From: Porphyra umbilicalis
Lineage: Eukaryota; Rhodophyta; Bangiophyceae; Bangiales; Bangiaceae
NCBI GenBank assembly: GCA_002049455.2
Contig: KV918764.1
Location: forward strand, 62,001-126,000
DNA: 64,000 nt
Reading direction: 5' to 3'
The first letter of the stretch is position 1; each line of letters begins with the position of its first letter. The position numbers and the translations under genes are program-made. Below are positions 43,589 to 54,213 of this stretch, in pieces. Below the pieces are notes generated by a model. The model was not told where the DNA came from, ran no database searches, and was given only the letters and a program-made list of their open reading frames with translations.

Positions 43589-46500
43589 TTACATAGAGAG
43601 CTGGCCGCCATAAACCCCATCCGTCCAGAACCCCCAGGCCAACCGCCCGCCAGGGAGGCAACACACCGACACTACACTTGGCGGGCCGGGCAGCCATCGC
43701 AGCGTCAGCTGTCGACAGTCGACGAGCGCACAAGCACCCGTCGTGTCGATCAGCACTGCGGCATCCTCAAAGGCGGCGGCCGACACGCTGGCTGCCGGCG
43801 CGTCGTTGACCGCCGCCGCTCCGCCGCTGCCGAACATCCCACTCGGCCGCCTCGTCCCCGTCGATGGGCGGGGCCACCAGGATGCGCACCGTGCCCAGCT
43901 CACAGGCTCCTTGAAAACGTGCAAGCAAGTGGCGCGCTCCCAGTCCCACACTTGCACCGTTCCATCGTGAAAAATCAACACGAGGTACGGGGCGCACCCA
44001 CTTACGCCGCCACCCACGGCCACAACGGATTCAAAGTCGTGTCTTTGGACGCCACCCAAGATGCGAGTCGACGCCTGGCCCAGGCACTTGACGTGCACGC
44101 CGTGCGGGCCCAACCCACAAAAAGGGCCAACAACGACCGCGAAGCGCACCGGTGAGCCCTTCTCGCCAGCGTCCAGCACTGGCAGTTGCTTAACACTGTC
44201 GGGAAAGTGGATGACATCAAGACAGACGCCGCTGTCCACGTCCCACACCCTTACCGTCTTGTCGATCGACGCCGAGAGCACGCGTCCGGCGGCACGCCCA
44301 TCGGCGCCGCTCACCAACACGACTTCCACGATAAGGGAGGTGTGCCCGCACCACTCCGCCACGCACACACCGGCCATATCCAAGACCGACAGTTGTTCGT
44401 ACGACGGCACCACCACGTGGGTGGGCACGCTACACCCATTGCGGTCGAGGACCGCGATGCGACGGTACGCTTGGTGGAGCCAAGGCATGGTCGCCACATG
44501 CGACCAGGTGTCCGTGTCCCACACATGCACGGTAGTGTCCTCCGACACAGACATCAAGTGCGCCGCAGCACCATCATGCCCGCCGTTGCCCATTGCCGTC
44601 AGAGAGCGGACACTCATCGCGTGCGGGGATGACGCCACTTGCGGTGACCGGCCCGCAAGGCTCCACACCCGCACCTTGTCGGTGAGCGCCGACGATATCA
44701 CCAGCGCCGGCTTGCCACAGTTGCGGCCACTGGCCACTGCCAGGCCGGTAACCTGGTGGATGTGGCCCTCCAGCACCAAAACGCACGACTTGGCGGCCAC
44801 GTCCCAGACCCGCACGGTCTTGTCCCACGACCCCGATACCACCCGTGGGGAAGCGAACGGGTCGTCGTCCACCACCGACAAGCAGGTGATCGGTTCGGTG
44901 TGGCCCTCCAAAAGTGCGACGCACGCCCAGTCCTTGATGTCCCAGACCCGCAACGCGTTGCCCTCGATATGGTATGACCTGGACGCCGAGACGACCCATG
45001 TCGGCTGATTGCATGCCCCGCTGCGCACCACAGCTACGTGGTTGACCGGCTGCGTGTTGCACTCCAACACTGCCACGCACGACCAGCGCTCAGCCTCACT
45101 CCACACCCGTAACGTCCCGTCCACGGATCCCGAAACAAAGTACACGGGCGTGCCGCTCCCGTCGCCGTCGACGACCACCACGGACGTCACCTTGTCCGAG
45201 TGGCCCTCCAACACGGCCACAGACTTGCCGTCGTTCAGGTTCCACACCCGTACTGTCTTGTCCCTCGACCCCGAAGCAACGAGCACCCGACTCCCGCACT
45301 GGCCATTGTTGACAACTGCCAGGCATGTGACCTCCTCGGTGTGACCCTCCAGCACGGTCACACTCATCGCCGACCAGCGCTCAGCGTCCCACACCCGCAC
45401 CGTCCCGTCCCGACCACCCGACACAAGACGAGCTGGCGTGTCGCTTCCACAGGCGCCCACGATCGTCACGCAACACACGGCCTTAGTGTGGCCCTCCAGC
45501 ACAGCCACACAGGACCAACGTTCTGTATCCCACACACGCAGAGCGCAGCCTGCCCCAGAGATGACGAGTAGAGGAGTGCCGGACGCGCCGCCGCCAACCA
45601 CTGCCAAACACTCCACCTCACCGACGTAGCCCTCCATCTCAGTCACACCCGCCTCAGTATCTTCGTCCCAGACGTTGAGCATGGTGGGCACCCTACCAAG
45701 ACTGAGTGCGGTGACAACAAACAGGCCGCCGCTCTCTTTGAAGCCAGCACACATATGATCCACGCATTCGGAGAACGGCAGCACGCGTCGCTCTTGGGGC
45801 ACGAGTAGGCGGGACGCGCCAAGCAACTCGACAAACGGGGAGACGAGGTAGGCACGCGCCGACGCGCACAGGTAGGTGAGGGCCGGCCGGTCGGTCTCTG
45901 CGGCGCCGTCCGCCAAAAGGGAACCAAACCTGGCCGCCACCTCCCACGCCGCCTGCTGTAGCCGCGCGCTCAGAGGACGACGCGAGCTCACCACAGCACC
46001 TTCCACTACCGTGGCGACATCATCCAACACGACCACGCCAACCGCGTGGCGGCAGTCGGAACGGTACAGCCCGCAGTGGCCACCCGCCACTTCCACCCGC
46101 GAGGCGATAAAGCGCATGTCCAACAGCAGCAAGTCGAGCTCGTCAGCGGCGCCCGCGGCCACAAGCAGGCGGGGGAGCGCGCGCTCCACGTACCCATCCG
46201 GGGGTAACAACCACAGCGGCCGCAGCGCCACCCGCGTGCGCCCGAGGAAAACTTCCTCACCGGCCGCCGCGATGCCGTTGCGGTGGCAGTAGCGCTCCAC
46301 CAGCAAGGAGTAGCACACCGCCTGTCCCGCAGAGTCAATGATAAAGATGGCTGCCAAAAAGTCGATCACCAGGTCATGCAGGCTGAGGGACAGCGTCTCG
46401 CCCGGGCCTAAGCCGCGCAGCGACACCAAGGACCGTGCGTGAAGGTCGCGCGCAATCACCGCCACGGCCGCCTTGCTCTTCGCGTTCCACAGCGCCGCCA

Positions 46501-48694
46501 GCGCGGGCCACGGGAGCTGCTCCTTGGAGCGCACGACGCACAGCGCACGGAAGTTTTGAATACGCAGTGGCCGGTCGTCGTCGTCCTCTTCAAGCGCCGT
46601 GTAGCTGGCGCGCAGGCAATCAGATAAACAGCCGTATTCGAAGTCGACGCCAGACGGCTGGGTGAACAGGCTGCCTTCATGGCTGCCGACCTGATCGAGG
46701 GCGGTGGCCCACCCACCCTTGTGAGGGCTCTTTTGTGCATAACCACGTACCAATGAGCCGAACACGGCCAAGGCGAGTGGCAGTCCGCCACACAGCTCTA
46801 CCGCCCGCCGTACGCGCTCTACGGTCTTGTCCTTGGCAGGGACGCCGCCACGCTCGGCGTGCGTGATAAGCACACTCTCCGCGTCGGCGCCGCGCCGCTC
46901 GCCGACCTTAACACAAAGCACAATGCGGCCGCGGCCACAAACGTTGATAATGTCCACGCGCCGCGACGACAACAGTAGCGATGAGCGCTTGGAGTTGGCC
47001 AACGCGCGTACGAAAGGCGCCACCCGCGGCTCGTGCCACACGTCGTCGAGGATGACAAGGCATGCCTTGTCCTTGACCACAGCCTTGAGGCGCTTGACGG
47101 CCAACTCGAGGTCGATGGCCTCGACCAGCTCGCCCGAAAGGATCGTCGCCAGGTGGCACAGCTGTGCGCGCACGTCCGCCAACCCAATGTGCCGGGACAG
47201 CTGCGTCCAGTGCACTCCGTCTGGGAAGCGCAACTGGCCGTCGCTCTCCAAAGAGACCTTATGCGCCACAAGTAGGCATGTCAGCGTTTTGCCACCGCCG
47301 CCCATTCCGTGAGCGCCCACGACCGCCGAGGCCGTTGCGCCGGACTGCATGACAGCGTCGTACAGCCTCGCGGCGGGCAACGTCCGGTCATCCCAGTCGT
47401 TGAAAATGCTGTCGTCCTCGGGCAGCTCAGGCAGGCCCTGCCAGCCCGCCCGCGCCGCCGCCGCGAGCTGCGCCTCTGGGCTGACTGCCGTTAGGATGCG
47501 GCCCGTGTCGACTGCCGTCTGGCGCTGCAGCGCCACGACCAGCTCGTCCAACAGCCCGTCCGCATTACGCCGGCTCCGGGACAGCCGATCGGCCAAGTCG
47601 GAACCGAGCTCCACCCCCCGACACGACGCGCTGCAGGCGAGCCATGCGCGCTGACGGCGGGACCGCACCAGGTGGTGCAGCTCCCCCGCCGCCGCCTCAA
47701 TGTCCGCAAGGAGGCGGCTCAGGAGGTGGAGAAGCTCCGCCGCCACCACGTCAGCGTCATCGCGGACATCTCTGAGGGCGATGAGCAGGCGTCGACACAC
47801 TCCGTGCAGGTCGTCCACGTCCGCCGATGCTTGGGCGGCCGCCTCGAAAACGCCATGCGCGGCAGCAAATACGCGCGCCGCAAAGCACACCGATTGCAGC
47901 GCCACGCCGACAACAGGGCCGGCCGCGGCAGCGAGGTTGGATGCTTCCTTCTGCGTCACGTCTGTCACAAGCTCCGACACCCCCACCACGCCCTCCAGCG
48001 CGCCGGTGGCCACCAGGTGGTCCGCGCCGCGGGTGAGCGCGTCCATCACAAGGAGACGCTTCGCCGCCGCCGGCCGGCCGAGCGCCGGGCCGATCCCATC
48101 GCCGCCACCGCCGCCGCCGCCCGCGACGCCCACGTGCCGCGTCCAAACTAGCACCAGCGGGGCCGCGCGCATCCGCAGCTGCCGATGCCACTCACGCGCG
48201 TCTGCCTCGGACGCCACACAAAACCGGAGCTGGTCCCCCCGGCCTGGGAGATGCACGAGCTCAATCACCCAGCGTCCAGCGACGGCCGGCAGCTCCCCTG
48301 TCAGTGATGCGCGAACAACGCGCACCTCCCAAAAGGCCACGCCCGACTCGTCGCGCCGCAGGGGGAAAAAGCAGCAGCCTTTTTCGGGTTTTCTCACTGG
48401 AGGCATGTTCCCAGCGACGGGCGGCGTGCACACGGGGTCCGCCGGTGGCCGTGGCTGGTAGTGCAAGCCGCAGTGCAACCAAACGGACACAGCGGTCACC
48501 GTCGCCTTGTTGGCGAGGCGCGACATGCACGCTATCATCCCGGCCGGCTTGATCTGCAGCAGGTTCCCCACGCAGGGGTGCATCAGGGCGGCCCAAGCGG
48601 CCGTGTCCTCCCCCGCTGGCAGGCCGTAATCCCCACATGCCGACGCGCCGTCAGCCTTCGACACGGACGAGGAGGCCCCTTCGATCGACGCCAT
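43589..48694 (-). CDS. STAND receptor: PH-like, NB-ARC, WD40 repeats
   Basis: A single exon of about 1,701 residues from ATG 48694 to TAA 43589; the frame stays open slightly upstream. Residues about 95-185 look PH-like (FWEVRVV, RWVIELVHLPG, DAREWHRQL). An alpha-helical stretch follows. The NB-ARC has a P-loop near residue 460 (GMGGGGKT), kinase-2 near 548 (ACLVILDDVW), SSLLLSSRR, GLPL near 637 (CGGLPLALAV) and LHDLVIDF near 773. From about 1000 to 1590 there are roughly twelve WD40 repeats (e.g. LVSGGRDGTVRVWD, ASGSRDKTVRVW). The order nucleotide switch then WD40 is that of Apaf-1-like and some NLR-like sensors: the propeller senses and the NB-ARC oligomerises. All nucleotide-binding motifs look intact, with no break over 5 kb. 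An out-of-frame ATG overlaps the start (48698). The ligand and pathway are unknown. Confidence 0.9.
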   Translation of the reverse strand: MASIEGASSSVSKADGASACGDYGLPAGEDTAAWAALMHPCVGNLLQIKPAGMIACMSRLANKATVTAVSVWLHCGLHYQPRPPADPVCTPPVAGNMPPVRKPEKGCCFFPLRRDESGVAFWEVRVVRASLTGELPAVAGRWVIELVHLPGRGDQLRFCVASEADAREWHRQLRMRAAPLVLVWTRHVGVAGGGGGGGDGIGPALGRPAAAKRLLVMDALTRGADHLVATGALEGVVGVSELVTDVTQKEASNLAAAAGPVVGVALQSVCFAARVFAAAHGVFEAAAQASADVDDLHGVCRRLLIALRDVRDDADVVAAELLHLLSRLLADIEAAAGELHHLVRSRRQRAWLACSASCRGVELGSDLADRLSRSRRNADGLLDELVVALQRQTAVDTGRILTAVSPEAQLAAAARAGWQGLPELPEDDSIFNDWDDRTLPAARLYDAVMQSGATASAVVGAHGMGGGGKTLTCLLVAHKVSLESDGQLRFPDGVHWTQLSRHIGLADVRAQLCHLATILSGELVEAIDLELAVKRLKAVVKDKACLVILDDVWHEPRVAPFVRALANSKRSSLLLSSRRVDIINVCGRGRIVLCVKVGERRGADAESVLITHAERGGVPAKDKTVERVRRAVELCGGLPLALAVFGSLVRGYAQKSPHKGGWATALDQVGSHEGSLFTQPSGVDFEYGCLSDCLRASYTALEEDDDDRPLRIQNFRALCVVRSKEQLPWPALAALWNAKSKAAVAVIARDLHARSLVSLRGLGPGETLSLSLHDLVIDFLAAIFIIDSAGQAVCYSLLVERYCHRNGIAAAGEEVFLGRTRVALRPLWLLPPDGYVERALPRLLVAAGAADELDLLLLDMRFIASRVEVAGGHCGLYRSDCRHAVGVVVLDDVATVVEGAVVSSRRPLSARLQQAAWEVAARFGSLLADGAAETDRPALTYLCASARAYLVSPFVELLGASRLLVPQERRVLPFSECVDHMCAGFKESGGLFVVTALSLGRVPTMLNVWDEDTEAGVTEMEGYVGEVECLAVVGGGASGTPLLVISGAGCALRVWDTERWSCVAVLEGHTKAVCCVTIVGACGSDTPARLVSGGRDGTVRVWDAERWSAMSVTVLEGHTEEVTCLAVVNNGQCGSRVLVASGSRDKTVRVWNLNDGKSVAVLEGHSDKVTSVVVVDGDGSGTPVYFVSGSVDGTLRVWSEAERWSCVAVLECNTQPVNHVAVVRSGACNQPTWVVSASRSYHIEGNALRVWDIKDWACVALLEGHTEPITCLSVVDDDPFASPRVVSGSWDKTVRVWDVAAKSCVLVLEGHIHQVTGLAVASGRNCGKPALVISSALTDKVRVWSLAGRSPQVASSPHAMSVRSLTAMGNGGHDGAAAHLMSVSEDTTVHVWDTDTWSHVATMPWLHQAYRRIAVLDRNGCSVPTHVVVPSYEQLSVLDMAGVCVAEWCGHTSLIVEVVLVSGADGRAAGRVLSASIDKTVRVWDVDSGVCLDVIHFPDSVKQLPVLDAGEKGSPVRFAVVVGPFCGLGPHGVHVKCLGQASTRILGGVQRHDFESVVAVGGGVSGCAPYLVLIFHDGTVQVWDWERATCLHVFKEPVSWARCASWWPRPSTGTRRPSGMFGSGGAAAVNDAPAASVSAAAFEDAAVLIDTTGACALVDCRQLTLRWLPGPPSVVSVCCLPGGRLAWGFWTDGVYGGQLSM

Positions 48695-48779
48695 GCATGG
48701 AGAGCAGGCGACAGCGGCGCAAGAGAAGGTTATTGCGATGAAGGATAGGTGGGCGGGTGAGGGAGCAAGAAGCAGCAAC

Positions 48780-49290
48780 AGCGGCGCACGGTGCTGAACA
48801 GCTCAACGCAACAGCTGATGCGCCTGCGACCCTGTGTCCCTGCGGCTCACACCCCAAGAGAAGGACGCGGCCACTTTTGGCGGCAAGTTGGGTGTCGGAC
48901 AACTGGCTCAGGTGACTCCACTGGTTGATCAACCCGTTCCGACTGGAGCCAGTGACTGAATGCTGAACTGATCATAATCTAGCAGCGGAACTCGGCTGTC
49001 CTGGTCAGGGTCGTCGAGATTGGGTGCAATCATTGTGCACCTAAATTTAATCCACATGACCAGAATCGTTGGGAAAGTGGGGCGCATACATACTAGACGT
49101 GTACTAACACGCGTACTAGGCTAAATTTCATGTACTACAGGCCCGATTGCCTTACTGGCATCAATTCGGAGCGGCGGCCGTGGGGGGGCCGAACGCACGG
49201 CATCTGGGGGGGGGGGGGGTCCAGAACGTGGGCTACAAGTCCCACGTGCTGGCGCCGTGGGGTGTGCCAGGTAAATCGGGCCAGATTCGT
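48780..49290. other. 5' flank of the STAND gene
   Basis: Moderate-GC sequence with no ORF of note. It contains gtactag/gtactac motifs at 49090-49140 that resemble, inverted, 61645-61680. Confidence 0.45.
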
Positions 49291-49323
49291 GGGCTTGTAG
49301 CCCCTGCTGAAGCAGGCTACAAG
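49291..49323. repeat. Hairpin of ctacaag motif
   Basis: cttgtagcccctgct and agcaggctacaag form a foldback of about 13 pairs. It carries the candidate CACTA-type terminal motif in both orientations. Confidence 0.6.
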
Positions 49324-49397
49324 TGACGCGCACACAAGGAAATCGGGTGTGTCTTCGTCGTTTCGCAGCGTGCCAGGGCCAGTCAGGACGGTTTGTC

Positions 49398-49575
49398 ACA
49401 CATCAATCTGTGTGGGGCGTCCCTGGACTGCCAGAAGCCACCAGCGTTCAGCACGTAGAAGCAGCAGGTCTGGATGTCACACATCAATATGTGTGGGGCG
49501 TCCCTGGACTGCCAGAAGCTACCAGCGTTCAGCACGTAGAAGCAGCAGCTCTGAGGGTCACACATCACTTTCTTT
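49398..49575. repeat. 80-bp tandem repeat headed by a palindrome
   Basis: Two nearly identical units (49398-49477 and 49478-49558) and the start of a third. Each begins cacacatcaatntgtgtg, a short palindrome, and ends gaagcagcag. It lies downstream of the Plavaka transposase. Confidence 0.85.
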
Positions 49576-49752
49576 ACTGCGACCAGCCGGGTCCCAAACG
49601 CTTCATTGCTTCTGACGCGTCCCTCAACCGAGACCTTCGCGACACACATTGATTAAAGCTCCGAGAGGCACACCTGCCTTGCTCGTCTACCCCTCCCGCC
49701 CCACCAACACCCCAGCCCACCCTCCCGCCCTCCTCCCCCCCCCCTCCCCCCA

Positions 49753-52700
49753 TCATTCGTCATCCGTCTCCTCTCCCGAATCGCTGTCCGCGAATGCGTT
49801 CACGAAAAAGCGGGCGGCGCGCAGCTCTGCAGCGGTGGATGGTACCTCGTTAGGCATGACAAGCAAGCCATGCCGCTCACAAAGGTCCTCCCAGTCATGC
49901 TCCACTGCAACCCAGCCCACAATGTCGCTGACCTCAACGACGTCCAGACGAGCCGCATTCCCACCGGACGGTACCGCCCATCGCAGTCGCTGACACCCGG
50001 ACTCCGTCAGTACACAACCCTCACGAGGTGCCGCTTCCTCTGCCCGCCGAACCACCAGCCGCTTCCGTCTCCCAGTTCGGGACTGTACAACGAGCGCAGC
50101 TTGACCGTAGAATTTGTTGCCACCGGGCCCGCAGTACTGCAGCCAGTCATACCAAGGAGCGCCATGAAAGCTCGCTGCCGCACGAATGGTGTTGGCCACC
50201 CGGCCACGCCTAGGGGCGGATGACTTGCCGTAGTATACGGAGTCGCAATAGAGCAAGGAAGCATTGTCCTCCACCTCCAACACAGTACAGAGCCCAGGCA
50301 ATTTGCGCTAGCGCGCAAGCTGCGCCGCAGTGGAGCGGTGGGAGAAGCGAAGAGGTCTGTTGCGGCGTCCGGCGTGTGATGGCGTTGCAGCTGAGCCCGC
50401 TGCGATTGGGCGCTCCTCTTCCTCCAGCAATAAGGCAGCCACCTGCTGGTTCAACAGCAGCTGCTCAACGAACTGGTCACGCCTCTTGTTGGTGGCCTTG
50501 TACGCCGCTTTCACTGCCTTGTGCAGCGTCTCATTGTAGCCCGTGTTCCCGTCGAACAATTTTCCCCGCAGACGGAACTCGTCAAGTAGATGCACGGCAA
50601 GGCGGTGCAACTTCATAGTATGCGACGGACCGAGCAACGGCTGGTAGTAATCTATGACCCATTTCTGTGCAAGTTCAGCAACTGCCGCCGCTTGTGCGCC
50701 AGTGATCCCACCGCCAGTGCGCCTCTCAGCAAAGATCTCGTTCGTCACTGCCACCAGCTCACACACAGCCCTCGTCAGAAGCCGGTGGTCCGTCTCGTTC
50801 TGCGCGGAGCCAATGGTGGCGACGACGGCAAAGGGCAAGAACGGCAGAGCCCGTCGGTGCTCGCTACCCGTCATCGTTGCCTGCTTCGTAGCCTTGGGTA
50901 CAAAATATCTACGCACGAGGGAGATAGAATCGAAGCCAGTACATGAAAGAGATAGTACACAACGCTAGCTTAAAAGGAATCGGGTACCAGTGTCAATCTC
51001 CGTGTCAGTATGGGTCGATGAGCTACTCAACTGCGCGTCGCTGTCACCGATCGTTCACTTCTCGTCACCCAATACAAAACACCTTCGTTCTCTATACTCT
51101 GGCGTACCCGGGGTGTATGTGTGGCACTCGTGCACGGCGTGAGGCATGCTTGAACCGCACGTTGATGGCGCGCTCGGAATTGGTGACTGTGCCGAGCCGT
51201 ACATGGCCACCCGGCATAGCAATCTTCCGGAGGTACCCGGGTACCGCGTTTGCGACCATGCGGTTGATACCAACGTCCATGACCTGATCACACGCAGACC
51301 ACACCACAGTACCAACACGAACGGGAATGCACATGCAACGTGTCGTTAGTGAGCTGACACCCGGTACCAACACAAGCGGCCTGGCCTCCACAGGACGCAG
51401 TTGTAGTACGGAGCATCCACAAACAGGACGATACCGAAAAGACGCACATACAGCATGAGAAACATACGTGGAGGCGGTCAAACCCTGGCAAACGATACAG
51501 CATACGCGGGCCGTTGCCAAGCCCCGCCCATGCAGCCAGAGCAGAAGCCATGCTGTTCAAACTGTGCGCCATCTCCGCCTCAGTACGCATCGTGCCAGCA
51601 CCGCGGAAATCACCCATCAGCACATTGCGCAGTTGCACCCGCACAGTCTCATGCACATCCCTTGGGGGAGCATTCGTGCCCGCCTCCGTACAGGAGCTGT
51701 CCCGCCCAACAGTACATGCCGAGCAAGGGAAGAGGCAGCCAGACCCCTTCAGACACATGACTACGCACTCCTCGGGTTGGTCACATACGTACAGAAGAGC
51801 ACGGGGAGAGACACGCACGCAGCCACCATTTGGAAGATTGTGCCACGTCCCTTCATGACTTTCCAGCAGACTTGTCCGGAATACAACATGTAGGATGCGC
51901 TGCAGCAACTGGGCACGTACTTCCTGGCCCTTCATGGTCTCGAGAAACTTGGCCTCCACCTGCGGGATGTACGCCAGGGTGACCCACCGCACCTCATCTG
52001 TGTTGATGTTGATGACCCGCATCCGCAAAGGGTAGGCCGACACAGCGCCGCTGCTGCTCAGTACAGTCGAGTCGGAGTACACATAGAACCCCAGCACACG
52101 CGTCCCTGGATGTAAGGTACCGTCAACGTGCTCCTTTTGCCGCTTGTACATTTCTCCGTCCCATGCGTTGCACAGTACGGTGTCCGGTGCGGTCATACTG
52201 GCGTCTGTACTGGCGTCCATCGACCCAGCATCATGTTCAGTAGACGGAGATGCCCCCCAGTACAGGTCCTCGGGTTGGGCACGCATCACCTCGTCTTGCG
52301 CGGCTTGTAGTGCATCTCTGAAGAAGACGGTGTACTGGCGCCCGTCAATCTTCATGATGACGTTCCTCCAATTGAGCGGCGCAATGAGGGTCCGCTTGTA
52401 GCGGCGCACGGCGGCAATGAAGCGCCAGACCGTCTTGAAAGCATCCGTGAAGGGTATTGTCGTGGCAGCATCCGTGGCCGCTTCGACCTTCAGCGTGTAG
52501 TTGTACAGGGCCTTGAGCTCGCGCTGCATCATCACCCCCCCGCTGCCAACAGTACAGGCATGGACGAAGACGTGCTGGAGACCATCTCGCTGCCACGGCT
52601 CAACGCGACCCCCCAGCATAGAAAAAGCCATCGTAGACTGGTCTGCATCAGCAAAGCGCTCGTAGCGCGAAAAAACGTCGTCACACAAGCGACGGTCAGG

Positions 52701-53303
52701 GTCACCGTCTTTTTTGTCCGAGCCACTATCAGACGCTGACAATCGCCCACCACCTCGCGGCGAAGTGTCATCACCCGTAGCGCCCCACGCTGGTGTACGA
52801 GAACGCTCGCCAGACGCGTCCAGAGTACATCTGTCCTCCTGTGCAGTACAGCTTTCTCCAACAGTACAGCTCAACGAGCGCCGATGCCGCCGCCGCCGCT
52901 GACCTCCATGCCGATCGTCAGCTTGGCGTGCACGCCTTGCCTGGGCAGACGGTTGTCCTCGACGGGCACGACCACGACGGTGCTCACACGTGAGCGTCCT
53001 GTCAAGCTCGAGAAAGACATCCGATGGGAGTGCTGCAACTGTCCCAACTGCCCCGACATGTCCGCCAGCAGGGACAGTTGGGTGAGACGTGGCCGCGTCT
53101 TGATCGCCCAGCATGGGATCGTCGTCGTCCTGGCCAGGTAGTAAAGGCCTGTCATCGTCGGTATCGATACATCTTGTATTGACAGGTACAGCCGTAGGAT
53201 TGACGGGGGACACGTCGTGGCAGTGCGACGCGTTGAAGTGCCGCAACTCGCCAACAGAAGAGCGCAGCATGCGGCCACAACTCGCAACCCGACAGGGAAA
53301 CAT
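49753..53303 (-). CDS. Plavaka/CACTA-type transposase, two introns
   Basis: ATG 53303 opens a C2H2 finger (C4, C9, H22, H27). Exon 1 (53303-51468) carries the family core: FYVYSDSTVLSSSG near residue 409 with the first catalytic Asp, then PLRMRVININ, LAYIPQVEAKF, VCDQPEECVV and FPCSACTVGRDSSC. Intron 1 is 51467-51284 (GTATGT to CAG), joining FDRLH to VMDVGINRMV. Exon 2 is 51283-51108. Intron 2 is 51107-50909 (GTACGC to TAG), joining HIHPG to YFVPKATKQ. Exon 3 (50908-49753) has the C-terminal KWVIDYYQPLL and KLHRLAVHLLDEF region. The exons sum to 1,056 codons in one frame. A TAG at 50308-50310 (QLAR, stop, RKLPGL) interrupts exon 3 without shifting the frame, so the copy is either slightly damaged or ends there. 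The product would mobilise the surrounding element. Confidence 0.8.
50909..51107 (-). other. Intron 2 of the Plavaka transposase
   Basis: 199 bases from GTACGC to a TAG acceptor. Removal makes GG+A (Gly) and joins two family-conserved segments in frame. Confidence 0.65.
51284..51467 (-). other. Intron 1 of the Plavaka transposase
   Basis: 184 bases from GTATGT to ATCAG. Removal joins FDRLH to VMDVG, matching the FDRLHVLDLG-like sequence usual in this family. Confidence 0.75.
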
Positions 53304-54213
53304 AGCCACAGTCGGGCGCGATTGGTCGTCACATCAAAGGTCAGGACAGAGGCCAAAGCCAACGGACGGTGAAACGGTGCTGTGCGTCTAGCGGCGCGTC
53401 CGACGGTGCGTGCTCGCGACCGGTGTGTACGCACTACAGGTGTGTACTCGCGACAGGTGCGTACTCACGACAGCTGTGTTCTTACGACAGGTGGTGTGTA
53501 CTCACGACAGTATTGATCCGTCCAGTTCATTGGTCCAGCACAGTACAACCAATACACGAAGTAGTACCACTAAAGAATAAGGTAGCCCCTCTCTTTAGTG
53601 ATATAAATGCAATCAGCACAGTGCTGACAACAATGTGTACCGCACCCGGCTGTACTCCTACCCAGGCTCAGTGCTGTCAAGCACGTCCGGGGAGCCGTCT
53701 TTAGCTGACCCAGTCCAGGGTGTTCACGGTCAGTTGTCCGTAGCACACCTGTCCAGCACTAATCTGCCAACACAAGATCAAACAGCATTGGCCACAGCAT
53801 GTCGTGCTGACACAGACTCGAGTGCTGATTGGTACAGCGACGACAGTCAATGACCTCGTCCGTACCCGGGAGGTGCACCCACGCGGGCCCTCGAACCAAC
53901 ACCGTCACAGCCGTCACCCCGACGACCCCCTCCCTGTGTGCTATTGCAGGCTGCTGCACGGCCTCGACGGAGCGGGCCCGCAGCGGGCCCGCAACGACGA
54001 CTCGACTCAACGTTGCGCTCTTGAGAGCAAGGGCCGGGCGTCACCGTCATGGCCCGTGGACTGATGACTCGTGGGCTGCTCCCGTTCTCCCGCATCGTTC
54101 GCGGCTGTTCCCTCTCTCCCCTCCCCTTCCTGGCCTCACCCCTTCTGCCGACACCCCCTTCCCCCTCCAGCCCATCCACCCAATCCCCCTTCACGCTCTC
54201 CGCCGCCAGGAGG
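53304..54213. promoter_or_regulatory. Shared divergent promoter region of the CACTA-type element
   Basis: About 900 bases between the starts of the minus-strand transposase and the plus-strand companion gene. It contains repeated gtgtactcgcgacagg/gtactcacgacag units at 53430-53515, a tatataaatg-like stretch (tgatataaatgc, 53600) and several acagtac motifs. Confidence 0.45.
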
